Origin: Burkholderiales bacterium
Lineage (GTDB): Bacteria > Pseudomonadota > Gammaproteobacteria > Burkholderiales > Burkholderiaceae_E
Reading direction: 5' to 3'
Length of the DNA stretch: 48,211 bases
Assembly: GCA_947487165.1 (NCBI GenBank)
Contig: CANKWX010000025.1
Span: 1 to 48,211, forward strand
The position numbers were made by a program, and so were the translations under genes. Below are positions 8,372 through 18,557 of the stretch, piece after piece. The notes under the pieces are model-generated. The model made no database searches and was not told the origin of the DNA. It saw nothing but the letters and a program-made list of their open reading frames with translations. Position 1 is the first letter of the stretch, and the number at the start of each line of letters is the position of its first letter.

Positions 8372-10086
8372 GCCAATCGCCCCGCCTGGCCGCGCGCAGA
8401 CTCGACCCGGTGGCCTTGGCCCGCCTGACTGCCGCAGGCGTCTCGCCGCTGATGGCCCGTCTTTATGCCGGGCGCGGCATCACGTCGGCGGGAAGCATCG
8501 GCGGCACCCCAGCCGATCTGCTTGCCCCGTCGCTGATGCTCGGCGCCGCCGAGGCAGGCGTGCTCCTGGCCGATGCGATTGCCGCGCGCCGTCGGCTGCT
8601 TGTGGTGGGCGACTACGACTGCGATGGCGCCACCGGCGTGGCAGTCGGCGTGCTCGGTCTGCGGGCAATGGGCGCGGTGGTCGACTATCTGGTGCCCAAC
8701 CGCTTCGAGCACGGCTACGGTCTGACGCCCGAGATTGTCGACCTGGCGCTCGAGCATCCGCGCCTGGGGCGCCCCGATATGCTGATCACGGTCGACAATG
8801 GCGTGGCCAGCCTGGACGGCGTGGCCCGCGCCCGCGCGGCTGGCCTGCAGGTGCTGGTCACCGACCATCACCTGCCCGGCCCTGCCCTGCCCGATGCCAC
8901 GGTGCTGGTCAATCCGAATCAGCCAGGCTGCGCCTTCCCGAGCAAGCATCTGGCCGGCGTCGGCGTCATGTTTTATGTCCTGCTTGCCACCCGCGCCGAA
9001 CTGCGCGATCGCGGTGCCTGGCAGGGGCGCATCGAACCCAATCTGGGCGAGTTGCTCGATCTGGTCGCGCTCGGCACGGTCGCTGACGTGGTGCGCCTCG
9101 ATCGAAACAACCGCCTGCTGGTGGCGGCCGGCCTCAAGCGACTGCGCGCGGGGCGCGCCCGCCCCGGTCTGCTTGTGCTGCTGCGGCTGGCCGGACGCGA
9201 GCCGCGCACTGCATCGAGCCAGGACCTCGGCTTTGCGCTGGGCCCGCGAATCAACGCCGCCGGCAGACTCGCCGACATCACGCTCGGTGTCGAATGTCTG
9301 CTGGCCGACGATGAAGACCAGGCTGCCCAGCTGGCCTCAAAACTCGACGCCATGAACCGCGAGCGCCGCGAGATCGAAACCGACATGCGCGATGAAGCGC
9401 TTGCCGGCGTCGGCGACCCCGACCCGATCGCCCGCACGCTCATCGCCTACCAGCCGAACTGGCATCAGGGTGTGATCGGCCTGGTTGCCTCGCGCCTGAA
9501 GGAGCGATTCGGTCGCCCCACCATTGCACTGGCCCGCGATGACCGGCAACCCGGCCTGCTCAAGGGATCCGGCCGATCGATTTCAGGCGTTCATCTGCGC
9601 GATGTGCTTGACCTCGCCGACCGGCGCTCACCCGGGGTGCTGCTGCGCTTCGGCGGTCATGCGATGGCCGCAGGGCTGACCCTGGACGAAGGTCGGCTCG
9701 ATGACTTTAGCAGCGCCTTCGAGGCGGCAGTGCGCGAGCTCGCCGACCCGGCCTGCTTCTCACCAGTCATCGAGACCGATGGCGCACTCTCACCCGACGA
9801 ATTCAGTGTCGCGACGCTGGCCGAACTCGACAACGAAGTCTGGGGCCAGGGATTTGCCGCCCCGCTCTTCATGGACCGCTTCAAGGTGGTCTCGCAGCGG
9901 CTGATCAAGGATCGGCACCTCAAGCTCGACCTGATGCTCGGCAAGCGCCGCATCGCGGCAATCATCTTCGGGCACACCGAGCCGCTCGGCGCGGAGGCCA
10001 CGCTTGCCTATCAGTTGCAGCGCGACGACTGGCAGGGCGCCAACGGCGTCTCGCTGATCGTGCAGCATGTGGGCGATCCGGGCTGA
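8368..10086 (+). CDS. recJ: Single-stranded-DNA-specific exonuclease RecJ
   Basis: A 572-aa DHH-superfamily nuclease that degrades single-stranded DNA 5' to 3' in recombination and repair. The catalytic motifs are clear: VVGDYDCDGATG (about 79-90), the VDNG motif in LITVDNGVASLDG, VTDHHLPGP with the DHH triad, and a GTVADVVRL segment. The DHHA1-type GGHAMAAGLTL and a C-terminal OB-like region follow. The length is close to E. coli RecJ (577). I start at the ATG at 8368, which overlaps the stop of the preceding gene. The longer frame from 8146 reads out of frame through that gene. The prfB promoter region begins 140 bp downstream. Confidence 0.95.
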   Translation: MSQSPRLAARRLDPVALARLTAAGVSPLMARLYAGRGITSAGSIGGTPADLLAPSLMLGAAEAGVLLADAIAARRRLLVVGDYDCDGATGVAVGVLGLRAMGAVVDYLVPNRFEHGYGLTPEIVDLALEHPRLGRPDMLITVDNGVASLDGVARARAAGLQVLVTDHHLPGPALPDATVLVNPNQPGCAFPSKHLAGVGVMFYVLLATRAELRDRGAWQGRIEPNLGELLDLVALGTVADVVRLDRNNRLLVAAGLKRLRAGRARPGLLVLLRLAGREPRTASSQDLGFALGPRINAAGRLADITLGVECLLADDEDQAAQLASKLDAMNRERREIETDMRDEALAGVGDPDPIARTLIAYQPNWHQGVIGLVASRLKERFGRPTIALARDDRQPGLLKGSGRSISGVHLRDVLDLADRRSPGVLLRFGGHAMAAGLTLDEGRLDDFSSAFEAAVRELADPACFSPVIETDGALSPDEFSVATLAELDNEVWGQGFAAPLFMDRFKVVSQRLIKDRHLKLDLMLGKRRIAAIIFGHTEPLGAEATLAYQLQRDDWQGANGVSLIVQHVGDPG

Positions 10087-10161
10087 CGAGTCACTGCCGC
10101 CAGCGCAGCCGAAGCACCAGCCAGCCAGCCACGGCCACGCGGGCACGCCCGGTGCCTCGGC

Positions 10162-10167
10162 TACAAT
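10162..10167 (+). promoter_or_regulatory. Possible -10 element for prfB-lysS
   Basis: TACAAT at 10162-10167 is a good -10 hexamer about 58 bp before the prfB start, in a non-coding gap of 139 bp after recJ. No clear -35 hexamer stands at the usual distance, so this is a tentative promoter. Confidence 0.35.
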
Positions 10168-10225
10168 CGAGGGCTTGCCGCAAGCTCTTTGAGCCGATGC
10201 GCCCCACCTTCAAGCCGAGTGACCG

Positions 10226-11330
10226 ATGGATGCCGAACGCCTCAACCAGATCGATGCCCTGATCAACGACCTGCGCCACCGACTCGGTGAGCTTCGGGGG
10301 TATCTTTGACTACGATCTGAAGCGCGAACGTCTCGAAGAAGTCAACGAGCGACTCGAATCGCCCGACATCTGGAATGACCCGCAGCGTGCCCAGGAGCTC
10401 GGGCGTGAAAAGAAATCCCTCGAAACTGTGGTCGACAGTCTGAGCGCCATCGGCCAGGGGCTGACTGACGGCGCCGACCTCTTCGAGATGGCCCGCGAAG
10501 AAGCCGATGAATCGACCCTGAAGTCGGTTGAAACCGATGTGCACCGCCTTCGCGAACAAGTCGAAGGCCTCGAGTTCAGGCGGATGTTTTCGCAGCCGGC
10601 CGATGCCAGCAACTGTTTCGTCGAGATCCAGGCGGGTGCCGGCGGCACCGAGGCCCAGGACTGGGCGCAGATGCTGCTGCGCCAGTACCTGCGTTACTGC
10701 GAGCGCAAAGGTTTCAAAGCCGAGATCCTGGAAGAGTCGCCCGGCGAGACCGCCGGCATCAAGGGTGCAACGCTGCGTATCGATGGCGAATATGCCTATG
10801 GCCATCTGCGTACCGAGACCGGCGTTCACCGGCTGGTGCGCAAATCGCCCTTCGGTGCCGGCGACCTGCGCCAGACCTCCTTTGCCTCGCTCTACGCCTA
10901 TCCGGAAGTCGATGATTCGATCCAGATCGACATCAATCCGGCCGACCTGCGCATCGACGTTTTTCGTGCCTCAGGCGCCGGCGGCCAGCACGTCAACAAG
11001 ACCGAGTCGGCCGTTCGCATCACCCACCTGCCGACCAATATCGTCGTGCAGTGCCAGAACGACCGCTCGCAGCACCGCAACAAGGACGAAGCGATGACCA
11101 TGCTGCGCTCGCGGCTCTACGAACACGAAGTGCGCAAGCGCCAGGCCGAACAGGACAAGGTCGAGGCCTCCAAGACCGATATCGGCTGGGGCCATCAGAT
11201 CCGCTCCTACATTCTCGACAAGTCGCTGATCAAGGATCTGCGCACCAACGTCGAGATCAGCAACACCAAGTCGGTGCTCGATGGCGACCTCGACCCATTC
11301 ATCAGTGCCAGTCTCAAGCAGGGTGTCTGA
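10226..11330 (+). CDS. prfB: Peptide chain release factor 2, made by programmed +1 frameshift
   Basis: RF2 recognises UGA and UAA stop codons and releases the finished peptide. The reading frame is in two parts. A 27-codon leader runs from the ATG at 10226 ([16 protein letters not shown]) to CTT and an in-frame TGA at 10307-10309. The rest continues in the +1 frame from GAC at 10308, giving 367 aa in total, close to E. coli RF2 (365). The shift site CGGGGGTATCTTTGAC matches the conserved bacterial layout: an SD-like GGGGG, then CTT, TGA and C. The second part contains the stop-codon-reading SPF motif (RKSPFGAGD) and the catalytic GGQ ([13 protein letters not shown]). The gene is therefore autoregulated by RF2 level. 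lysS follows after 3 bp. Confidence 0.96.
10296..10310 (+). promoter_or_regulatory. Programmed +1 frameshift site of prfB
   Basis: An SD-like G-run (10296-10300) is followed by TAT, the slippery CTT (10304-10306), the in-frame stop TGA (10307-10309) and C (10310). When RF2 is scarce the ribosome pauses at TGA, slips one base forward and reads GAC. The spacing matches the classical site in E. coli. Confidence 0.95.
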
Positions 11331-11333
11331 GCC

Positions 11334-12923
11334 ATGTCCGACCAGGCAAAGCCCGTCAGCAAGCACCTCGCGGCCACCCCGTCCGCGATCGCCACACCGA
11401 CCGCCGCCGAGCTCGATGCAGCCACCCCGGCGGTCGACGAAAATCAGATCATCGCCGAGCGGCGCGCCAAGCTCGCCCGGCTGCGCGAATCCGGCGTCGC
11501 GTTCCCCAACGACTTCGTACCCGCCGACCGCGCCGGCCCGCTGCTGGCCGCGCATGCCGAGCACAGCCGCGAGGCGCTCGAAGCGTCTGCAGTCAAGGTC
11601 TCGGTCGCCGGTCGCATGATGCTCAAGCGCGTCCAGGGCAAGGCGAGCTTTGCCACCCTCCAGGACGCCACCGACCGGCTGCAACTCTGGATCAACGACG
11701 AAGGCGTGGGCAGCGCAGCCCACGAAGCCTTCAAGCACTGGGACCTCGGCGACATCGTCGCCGCCGAAGGCACGCTCTTTCGAACGATGAAGGGCGAGCT
11801 GTCGGTGCGGGTCAGTTCGCTGCGAATGCTTGCCAAGTCGCTTCGGCCGCTGCCCGACAAGTTTCATGGCCTGGCCGACCAGGAGCAGCGCTATCGCCAG
11901 CGCCATCTCGATCTGATCGCCAATGAGGCAGCCCGTAAGACCTTCATCGCCCGCAGCTCGGCCATCACCGCGGTCCGCCGCTTCATGACCGACAACGGCT
12001 TTCTCGAAGTCGAGACGCCGATGCTGCAGCCGATTCCGGGTGGTGCAGCCGCCAAGCCCTTCATTACCCATCATAACGCGCTCGATCAGCAGATGTTCCT
12101 GCGCATCGCGCCCGAGCTCTATCTCAAGCGGCTGGTGGTCGGCGGCTTCGAGCGGGTCTTCGAGATCAACCGCAATTTTCGCAATGAGGGCATCAGCCCC
12201 CGGCACAATCCCGAATTCACGATGATGGAGTTCTATGCCGCCTATACCGATTACCGGTGGCTGATGGACTTCACCGAGGCGGTGATTCGCGCAGCCGCGA
12301 TCGCGGCCTGCGGCACCACCACCCTCACCTACCAGGGCCGCGACCTCGACCTCTCGGTCCCTTTTGCCCGCATGACGATTGCCCAAGCGATCGGCACGCA
12401 TGCGCCGGCCTATCAGGCTGCGCCGCTGTCGGACCTTGAATTCCTGCGGGCCGAGCTGAAAAAACTCGGCGTCGACACCAGCGACCCGCGGCATCGCCAT
12501 GCCGGCGTCGGTGCGTTGCAACTGGCGCTCTTCGAGGAGGTCGCCGAGTCGTCGTTGTGGTCGCCCACCTTCATCATCGATTACCCGATCGAGGTCTCGC
12601 CGCTGGCGAGGGCCTCCGACACGCGCCCCGGCATCACCGAGCGCTTCGAGCTCTTCATGACCGGGCGAGAAATCGCCAACGGCTTTTCAGAGCTGAACGA
12701 TCCGGAGGACCAGGCCTCGCGTTTTCGCGCCCAGGTCGAGGCCAAGGAGGCTGGCGACGAAGAGGCGATGTATTACGACGCCGACTATGTGCGGGCACTC
12801 GAATATGGGATGCCGCCCACAGGTGGCTGCGGTATTGGCATCGACAGACTGGTCATGCTGCTGACAGACAGCCCCAGTATTCGCGACGTCATACTGTTTC
12901 CGGCGCTCAAACGAGATCTCTGA
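11334..12923 (+). CDS. lysS: Lysyl-tRNA synthetase, class II
   Basis: A 529-aa class II aminoacyl-tRNA synthetase that charges tRNA-Lys. The N-terminal ~50 residues are an Ala/Pro/Thr-rich extension. The anticodon-binding OB domain follows ([21 protein letters not shown], about 85-110). The catalytic core has motif 2 in [26 protein letters not shown] and motif 3 in [26 protein letters not shown]. It lies 3 bp after prfB; the prfB-lysS pair is a common bacterial arrangement, so the two are very probably one transcript. The length is slightly above E. coli LysS (505), accounted for by the N-terminal extension. Confidence 0.97.
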   Translation: MSDQAKPVSKHLAATPSAIATPTAAELDAATPAVDENQIIAERRAKLARLRESGVAFPNDFVPADRAGPLLAAHAEHSREALEASAVKVSVAGRMMLKRVQGKASFATLQDATDRLQLWINDEGVGSAAHEAFKHWDLGDIVAAEGTLFRTMKGELSVRVSSLRMLAKSLRPLPDKFHGLADQEQRYRQRHLDLIANEAARKTFIARSSAITAVRRFMTDNGFLEVETPMLQPIPGGAAAKPFITHHNALDQQMFLRIAPELYLKRLVVGGFERVFEINRNFRNEGISPRHNPEFTMMEFYAAYTDYRWLMDFTEAVIRAAAIAACGTTTLTYQGRDLDLSVPFARMTIAQAIGTHAPAYQAAPLSDLEFLRAELKKLGVDTSDPRHRHAGVGALQLALFEEVAESSLWSPTFIIDYPIEVSPLARASDTRPGITERFELFMTGREIANGFSELNDPEDQASRFRAQVEAKEAGDEEAMYYDADYVRALEYGMPPTGGCGIGIDRLVMLLTDSPSIRDVILFPALKRDL

Positions 12924-12934
12924 GGCATCGCGGC

Positions 12935-13561
12935 ATGGACGCGCTTCGACACGTCAGGCTGATGGCCGACTACAACCGATGGACGAACCGGCAGCTCTAT
13001 GCAGCGGTGAGCCCGCTTTCTGCGGCGGTGCTCGCCGCAAAAACCGGTGACCACTTCGGATCGATCATGGCCGGGCTGAGCCATCAGGTGGCAGGTGATG
13101 CTCGCTGGCTGGAGCGCTTCGGCAGCACCGGCCATTTCGAGCGCCTGCTGGCAGCCGGCGATTGGCTGCCGGGGGCGGCGTCACAGTGCGAGTCGGCGAG
13201 TACCGATCTCGGTGAACTTACCGCCCTGCGCGTGCGGATTGACGAGCTGATCGCCGGCTGGTGCGCCGACCTGATCTTCAAGGACCTCGATCGGATTCTG
13301 GTCTACCGCAACCCGACCGGACTTGTACAACAACATCAGCTTGGACCGCTTCTGTCGCACTTCTTCAATCATCAGACGCATCATCGCGGGCAGATCAGCA
13401 CGCTGCTGCACCAGGCGGGCGTCGAGGCCGGGCTGAGCGAACTGGTTGGCATGCCGGGCTTTGACCCGTTTTCGCCGCTCGACGGCGACACAGCACCGGG
13501 TGACCAGCAACACCCGACGCAAACCCTGCCTCAGTCCCGCTCGTCGATCCAGGCCTGCTGA
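12935..13561 (+). CDS. DinB family protein (putative metal-binding four-helix bundle)
   Basis: A 208-aa protein of the DinB/YfiT-like superfamily of four-helix bundles with a three-His metal site. MDALRHVRLMADYNRWTNRQLY is the usual opening helix. LSHQVAGDARWLERF carries the first His position and FFNHQTHHRGQISTLLHQAG carries the HHRGQ signature with the other ligands. Family members include thiol transferases and many proteins of unknown activity. The start is the ATG at 12935, 11 bp after lysS; the longer frame from 12557 is antiphase to lysS. The last ~35 residues form a polar tail, and the final 31 bp overlap the 3' end of the convergent iscX. Specific function unknown. Confidence 0.82.
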   Translation: MDALRHVRLMADYNRWTNRQLYAAVSPLSAAVLAAKTGDHFGSIMAGLSHQVAGDARWLERFGSTGHFERLLAAGDWLPGAASQCESASTDLGELTALRVRIDELIAGWCADLIFKDLDRILVYRNPTGLVQQHQLGPLLSHFFNHQTHHRGQISTLLHQAGVEAGLSELVGMPGFDPFSPLDGDTAPGDQQHPTQTLPQSRSSIQAC

Positions 13562-13725
13562 ATCGCCTCGAGGATCTTCTCACCCGAACGGTCTGGAGAA
13601 TCATCGAAGTCGGGCAGCGCCATCACCCAGGCATGAAGATCGGTGAAGCGGATGCTCATCGGATCGATGTCGGGATGAGCATCGGTCAACGCAATCGCGA
13701 TATCCAGCGTGTCGGTCCATTTCAT
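13531..13725 (-). CDS. iscX: Fe-S cluster assembly protein IscX
   Basis: A 64-aa acidic protein, the usual last gene of isc operons. IscX binds IscS and iron and tunes the rate of cluster assembly, in competition with frataxin. The sequence MKWTDTLDIAIALTDAHPDIDP, RFTDLHAWVMALPDF and EKILEAIQQAWIDERD matches the family throughout, including the conserved DLHxWV segment. The length is normal. The start lies 4 bp after fdx. Its 3' end overlaps the convergent DinB-like gene by 31 bp. Confidence 0.93.
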   Translation of the reverse strand: MKWTDTLDIAIALTDAHPDIDPMSIRFTDLHAWVMALPDFDDSPDRSGEKILEAIQQAWIDERD

Positions 13726-13729
13726 CGCA

Positions 13730-14062
13730 CTACTCCCTTGCGTGATTGATGGTGTAGCGGGGCAGTTCGATGGTCAGGTCGACCTCGACCGGGTTGATCT
13801 GACATGACAGCCGCGAATTGGCCGTCAGGCCCCAGGCCTTGTCGAGCATGTCGTCTTCTTCGTCGCTCGACATCGGCAAGCGATTGAATCCCTCGCGCAC
13901 GATCACATGACACGTGGTGCAAGCCGCCACCATGCCGCAGGCATGTTCGATGTCGATACCGTGGTCGAGCAACTGCTGACAAAGGCTGGCGCTTGAGCTG
14001 GCTTCAAAACGCGCACCCTGCGGAGCCAGACTGTCATGGGGAAGGACGGTGATGGTGGTCAT
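13730..14062 (-). CDS. fdx: ISC [2Fe-2S] ferredoxin
   Basis: An adrenodoxin-type ferredoxin of 110 aa that supplies electrons for cluster assembly on IscU. The four cluster cysteines are visible: HACGMVAACTTCHVIV (Cys-x5-Cys-x2-Cys) and RLSCQINP. The ending ELPRYTINHARE is diagnostic of Isc Fdx. I place the start at the ATG at 14062 because MTTITVLPHDSLAP aligns with known Fdx N termini. An ATG at 14098 overlaps the hscA stop and would add 12 residues; translational coupling makes it a real alternative. The gene lies between hscA and iscX. Confidence 0.94.
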   Translation of the reverse strand: MTTITVLPHDSLAPQGARFEASSSASLCQQLLDHGIDIEHACGMVAACTTCHVIVREGFNRLPMSSDEEDDMLDKAWGLTANSRLSCQINPVEVDLTIELPRYTINHARE

Positions 14063-14094
14063 GATGCTCGTCGGTATCAGCAGTGAGGGAAGGC

Positions 14095-15960
14095 TCATGC
14101 AATGTCGTCGAGGCGACGACCAGCCAGGGCCTGGCGCACCGCCCGATCCATCCGCCGCGCAGCAAAGGTATCGGTGCTGCGCGACAGCGCATCGAGCGCC
14201 GACGCAATCTGACCCGAATCGTCGCCGCCTGCCGCGAGCTTGAGCGCGCGCATCTGGACCCCGATGTCTTCCAGCTCTGCAGCGTCGAGCAGATCGGCAT
14301 CGGCTTCGAGCGCAATTTGTGTGGCCTCAAGCAGACGATCGGCATCGACCTGCTGCTCTCGCAGCGCGCGCGCCCTCATGTCGCTGTCGGCGCTGCCAAA
14401 CGAGTCTTTCAGCATGCGGGCAATGTCATCGTCTGACAGGCCATAAGAGGGCTTGACCTCAATCGACGCTTCGATCCCCTGCGACTGCTCGCGAGCGGTG
14501 ACCGACAGCAGGCCATCGGCATCAACCTGAAACATCACGCGAATGCGCGCCGCGCCGGCAGCCATTGGCGGAATCCCGCGCAACTCGAAGCGCGCCAGCG
14601 AGCGACAGTCCGAGACGAGTTCGCGTTCACCCTGCACCACATGCAAGGCCATTGCGGTCTGACCTTCCTTGAAGGTCGTGAATTCCTGAGCCCTGGCGAC
14701 CGGAATCGTTGAATTGCGCGAAATGATCCGCTCGACCAGTCCGCCCATGGTTTCGAGTCCGAGCGACAGGGGAATGACATCGAGCAGCAGCCAGTCGGGG
14801 TCCGATCCGGAAAGATTGCCGGCGAGCAGGTCGGCCTGCATCGCAGCACCCAGCGCCACCACCTGATCCGGATCGAGATCGGTCAGCGGTGCTTTGCCGA
14901 AGAGCTGTGCAAGCGCCTCACCGACCTGCGGCATACGGGTCGATCCACCAACCAGCACCACACCGGTCACTTCATTGATCGACATGCCCGAATCACGCAA
15001 AGCGCGGCGCACCGCATCGAGCGTTCGATCGAGCAGATCTGCCGTCATCGCGCGGAACTGCCCGGCGGTCACCGACGTGACAAGCCGACCCCGACCGCTG
15101 ATGTCAGCTTCAATCAGGGCCTCGCCCTGCATGCTCAACTGTTCTTTACAACGACGCGCGGCCATCAGGACTCGCCGCAGATCCTGAGGCGCAAGCTCAT
15201 CCAGCGCATTGTCACGAACGAAACAGTCGGCCAGTCGCCGATCGAAATCATCACCGCCCAGCGCGGTATCGCCGCCGGTCGCAATCACCTCGAACACGCC
15301 TCGAGTCAATCGCAGAATCGAAATATCGAAGGTGCCGCCCCCCAGGTCATAGACCGCATACACACCTTCAGATCCATGGTCCAGGCCGTACGCGATCGCT
15401 GCAGCGGTGGGCTCGTTGAGCAGACGCAAGACGTCCAGACCGGCGAGCCGCGCCGCATCCTTGGTGGCCTGTCGCTGCGCATCATCAAAATAGGCCGGCA
15501 CCGTGATCACTGCTCCGACCAGCTCACCACCAAGCGCCGCCTCGGCTCGAAGGCGCAGTGTGCGAAGGATTTCGGCCGAGACCTCTACCGGACTGCGTTC
15601 GCCCGCGACGGTCGCAAGCTTCACCATGCCGGGCGAATCGATGAAGGTGTAGGGCGAACGATGACGATGCGCGTCATCCAGCCCGCGGCCCATAAAGCGC
15701 TTGACCGAAACGATTGTGTTGACCGGATCGTCGGCCGCGCCATCGAGTGCGCTCTGACCGACGTCTATCTTGCCAGCCTCGCGATAGCGCACAACTGATG
15801 GCAACAGGGGGGCGCCTTGTGCATCGAGCAGGACCTCAGCCAGGCCCGACCGAAGCGCCGCGACCAATGAATGCGTTGTTCCAAGATCGATACCGACCGC
15901 CAGCCGCCGCTGATGCGGTTCGGGCGACATGCCGGGTTCTGAGATTTGCAGCAGGGCCAT
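14095..15960 (-). CDS. hscA: Fe-S protein assembly chaperone HscA
   Basis: A 621-aa specialised Hsp70 that, with HscB, works on IscU to release the assembled cluster. The nucleotide-binding domain has [13 protein letters not shown] (about 22-34), [34 protein letters not shown] and [14 protein letters not shown]. The substrate-binding domain follows from about residue 390 and ends in a helical lid. Length and position are typical. The start is 10 bp after hscB. In the family the substrate is the LPPVK motif of IscU, which is present in the iscU product here. Confidence 0.96.
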   Translation of the reverse strand: MALLQISEPGMSPEPHQRRLAVGIDLGTTHSLVAALRSGLAEVLLDAQGAPLLPSVVRYREAGKIDVGQSALDGAADDPVNTIVSVKRFMGRGLDDAHRHRSPYTFIDSPGMVKLATVAGERSPVEVSAEILRTLRLRAEAALGGELVGAVITVPAYFDDAQRQATKDAARLAGLDVLRLLNEPTAAAIAYGLDHGSEGVYAVYDLGGGTFDISILRLTRGVFEVIATGGDTALGGDDFDRRLADCFVRDNALDELAPQDLRRVLMAARRCKEQLSMQGEALIEADISGRGRLVTSVTAGQFRAMTADLLDRTLDAVRRALRDSGMSINEVTGVVLVGGSTRMPQVGEALAQLFGKAPLTDLDPDQVVALGAAMQADLLAGNLSGSDPDWLLLDVIPLSLGLETMGGLVERIISRNSTIPVARAQEFTTFKEGQTAMALHVVQGERELVSDCRSLARFELRGIPPMAAGAARIRVMFQVDADGLLSVTAREQSQGIEASIEVKPSYGLSDDDIARMLKDSFGSADSDMRARALREQQVDADRLLEATQIALEADADLLDAAELEDIGVQMRALKLAAGGDDSGQIASALDALSRSTDTFAARRMDRAVRQALAGRRLDDIA

Positions 15961-15970
15961 CCGGAAATCC

Positions 15971-16501
15971 TCAAGCGGCGAGTGCGTCCTGGGCCGCAGC
16001 CACTTCGGCGCCGAACTTGTCGATGAACATCAGTCGTCTCACCGCATCGGCAGCACGCGGGTAATCATGATCAAGATCGATGGCTTGCGCGATTTCCTCG
16101 TGCAGCCGGGTGCGATGATCGCACAGCAGGCGGTCGAGCCCTGCGAGCGCGACACCGTCTTTGGTCTCGCGTGCCTCTTCGAGCGACTCGCGCCAGCCCA
16201 TCTGTTCGACCAGAAAGGTATGCGCCATCGATGTATTGGTTTCAGCCTGAATTGGCGCACCGTGCAGCTCGCACAGATATGCAGCCCGGCGGGTCGGATC
16301 GGCCAGCGTGCGATTGGCTTCATTGGCCTGCGTGGCCAGCTGCATCGCGATCCGATGCTCGGCACCGCCTGCCCTTGCGAAGCGATCAGGGTGCACAGCG
16401 GCCTGCAGCCGCAGGTATGCCTGCTGCAGTTGAGCAGGATCCAGCCGATAGGACTCGGCCAGCCCAAGGAACTCGAAGTGACTCTTGCTGCGAAAATCCA
16501 T
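15971..16501 (-). CDS. hscB: Fe-S co-chaperone HscB (J-domain protein)
   Basis: A 176-aa DnaJ-like co-chaperone that brings IscU to HscA and stimulates its ATPase. The N-terminal J domain contains the HPD tripeptide in [14 protein letters not shown] (about 37-39). The C-terminal three-helix domain (from [20 protein letters not shown] on) binds IscU. The length matches E. coli HscB (171). It is 10 bp after iscA and 10 bp before hscA in the operon. Confidence 0.95.
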   Translation of the reverse strand: MDFRSKSHFEFLGLAESYRLDPAQLQQAYLRLQAAVHPDRFARAGGAEHRIAMQLATQANEANRTLADPTRRAAYLCELHGAPIQAETNTSMAHTFLVEQMGWRESLEEARETKDGVALAGLDRLLCDHRTRLHEEIAQAIDLDHDYPRAADAVRRLMFIDKFGAEVAAAQDALAA

Positions 16502-16511
16502 ACTGCGACGC

Positions 16512-16835
16512 TCAGACCTTGAAGGACTCTCCGCAGCCGCACTCGCTCTTGACGTTAGGATTATTGAACTTGAACCCTTCGTTCAGTCCTTCGCGAACGA
16601 AGTCGAGTTCGGTGCCATCGATGTAGACCAGGCTGCGCGGATCCACCAGCACTTTCACGCCATGGCTGTCGAAGCTCACGTCTTCCACCAGCGGCTCGTC
16701 GGCATATTCAAGTTTGTAGGCCAGACCCGAGCAGCCCGTGATTTTGACGCCCAGGCGCAGCCCGATGCCTTTGCCTCGCCGCTCGAGATATCGGGAGACA
16801 TGCTTTGCTGCCGCCTCTGTCAGAGTGATCGCCAT
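16512..16835 (-). CDS. iscA: Fe-S cluster assembly A-type carrier IscA
   Basis: A 107-aa A-type carrier that accepts iron or clusters and hands them to targets. The three ligand cysteines are present: [10 protein letters not shown] (Cys about 35) and the C-terminal [12 protein letters not shown] start at the ATG at 16835 ([20 protein letters not shown]), since the longer frame to 17045 is out of frame with iscU and unrelated to the family. It lies 23 bp after iscU. Confidence 0.95.
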   Translation of the reverse strand: MAITLTEAAAKHVSRYLERRGKGIGLRLGVKITGCSGLAYKLEYADEPLVEDVSFDSHGVKVLVDPRSLVYIDGTELDFVREGLNEGFKFNNPNVKSECGCGESFKV

Positions 16836-16858
16836 GTGCTGCCCTCCCTGTGCGCCGC

Positions 16859-17269
16859 TCAGGCTGCCTTGGGCTCGGCGCCCGCCGCCTGGCCGTGCTT
16901 GGTGCGGTAATCGTCGATCGCTGCCTTGATGGCATCTTCTGCCAGGATCGAGCAGTGGATCTTGACCGGCGGCAGCGCGAGTTCTTCGGCGATCTGGGTA
17001 TTGCGAATCGCCATCGCCTGATCGAGTGTCTTTCCCTTGACCCACTCGGTCACCAGCGAAGAAGAGGCAATCGCCGAGCCGCAGCCATAGGTCTTGAATC
17101 GTGCGTCTTCGATGATGCCCTTGTCGTTCACACGGATCTGCAGTTTCATGACATCGCCACAGGCGGGCGCGCCAACCATGCCGGTGCCGACCGACGGATC
17201 GGCCTTATCCAGCGCGCCAACATTGCGCGGATTTTCGTAATGGTCGATGACCTTGTCGCTATATGCCAT
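16859..17269 (-). CDS. iscU: Fe-S cluster scaffold protein IscU
   Basis: A 136-aa scaffold on which [2Fe-2S] clusters are built from IscS-derived sulfur. The conserved ligands are Cys in [13 protein letters not shown], Cys in [18 protein letters not shown] and Cys in [12 protein letters not shown]. The chaperone-recognition motif LPPVK stands just before the last cysteine. The opening [21 protein letters not shown] is canonical. The gene follows iscS after 51 bp. The C terminus carries a short Ala/Gly-rich tail. Confidence 0.97.
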   Translation of the reverse strand: MAYSDKVIDHYENPRNVGALDKADPSVGTGMVGAPACGDVMKLQIRVNDKGIIEDARFKTYGCGSAIASSSLVTEWVKGKTLDQAMAIRNTQIAEELALPPVKIHCSILAEDAIKAAIDDYRTKHGQAAGAEPKAA

Positions 17270-17320
17270 ATCAAACCTCTCTGCAAAAAATAATGAACGA
17301 TGAAGGTGCTGACGACCGGC

Positions 17321-18529
17321 TCAGTGGGCCGCCCATTTCACGGAGTTCAGATCGATCCCGTCTTTGACCATCTCCCACAGCGGCGACATGTCGCGCAGCT
17401 TGCCGACCTTGTCCTTGAGCAGCGCGATCGCAAAGTCGATCTCCTGTTCGGTGGTGAAACGCCCGACTGAAAAACGGATCGAGCTGTGAGCCAGTTCGTC
17501 GCTGCGGCCCAGGGCACGCAGGACATAGGAGGGCTCCAGACTCGCCGAGGTACAGGCTGATCCGGATGACACCGCGAGATCCTTGACCGCCATGATCAGC
17601 GATTCGCCCTCAACATAATTAAAACTGATGTTCAGGTTGTGGGGCACGCGATGGGTCATATCACCGTTGATGAAAACCTCCTCCATCTCGCAAACGCCGC
17701 GATAGAGCCGGTCACGCAGCATGCGCACGCGTTCGTTTTCAGCCGCCATTTCGACGCGCGCCAGCCGAAACGCTTCGCCCATACCGACGATCTGATGGGT
17801 CGGCAATGTGCCCGAGCGCATGCCGCGCTCGTGGCCGCCGCCGTGGATCTGCGCTTCGATGCGAATCCGCGGTTTGCGTCGAACGAACAACGCGCCCACG
17901 CCTTTCGGGCCGTAGGTCTTGTGAGCCGAGAAGCTCATCAGATCGACCTTCAAACTAGCCAGATCGATCTCGATCTTGCCGGTGGTCTGCGCACTGTCGA
18001 CATGAAACACAATGCCACGCTCACGACAGATTTCGCCGATTGCCGGGATATCCTGAATCACGCCGATCTCGTTGTTCACATACATGACCGACACCAGAAT
18101 CGTATCCGGACGCAGCGCTGCCTTGAACACGTCGAGGTCAATCAGCCCGTCATCGCGCACGTCGAGGTAAGTCACTTCGAAGCCGCCGCGCTCAAGCTCA
18201 CGCATGGTGTCGAGTGTTGCCTTGTGCTCGGTCTTGACCGTGATCAGATGCCGGCCGCGCTCCTTGTAGAACATGGCCGCGCCCTTGAGCGCCAGATTGA
18301 TCGATTCGGTCGCGCCCGAGGTCCAGGCCAATTCACGGACATCGCAATTGACCAGAGCGGCGACTTCCTCCCGGGCATTTTCAACAGCTTTCTCTGCATC
18401 CCAGCCGTAGGAGTGGCTACGCGATGCCGGGTTGCCGAAACGCTGGGTCAGCCAGGGAACCATGACATCGACAACGCGCTGGTCAACAGGCGTGGTCGCA
18501 GAGTAATCGAGATAAACCGGCAATTGCAT
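17321..18529 (-). CDS. iscS: Cysteine desulfurase IscS
   Basis: A 402-aa PLP enzyme that takes sulfur from cysteine as an enzyme persulfide and passes it to IscU, tRNA-thiolation factors and others. [16 protein letters not shown] opens the protein. The PLP lysine is in [17 protein letters not shown] (about 206) and the persulfide cysteine is in [21 protein letters not shown] (about 328). The C terminus [19 protein letters not shown] is the IscU-contact tail of group I enzymes. The start is the ATG at 18529; the longer frame to 18721 runs antisense through the end of iscR. It begins 28 bp after iscR. Confidence 0.97.
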   Translation of the reverse strand: MQLPVYLDYSATTPVDQRVVDVMVPWLTQRFGNPASRSHSYGWDAEKAVENAREEVAALVNCDVRELAWTSGATESINLALKGAAMFYKERGRHLITVKTEHKATLDTMRELERGGFEVTYLDVRDDGLIDLDVFKAALRPDTILVSVMYVNNEIGVIQDIPAIGEICRERGIVFHVDSAQTTGKIEIDLASLKVDLMSFSAHKTYGPKGVGALFVRRKPRIRIEAQIHGGGHERGMRSGTLPTHQIVGMGEAFRLARVEMAAENERVRMLRDRLYRGVCEMEEVFINGDMTHRVPHNLNISFNYVEGESLIMAVKDLAVSSGSACTSASLEPSYVLRALGRSDELAHSSIRFSVGRFTTEQEIDFAIALLKDKVGKLRDMSPLWEMVKDGIDLNSVKWAAH

Positions 18530-18557
18530 CGCCCGCTCCTTGAGTTGTGAGGCTTTG

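Noticed and set aside
10971-12521. 516-aa open frame antisense to prfB and lysS
   Set aside because: No domain, overlaps two certain essential genes, and shows shadow-type composition.
12935-13561. DinB-like gene as the missing senA
   Set aside because: SenA needs a DinB domain joined to an FGE-sulfatase-type domain (over 400 aa); this protein is 208 aa and ends after the DinB region.
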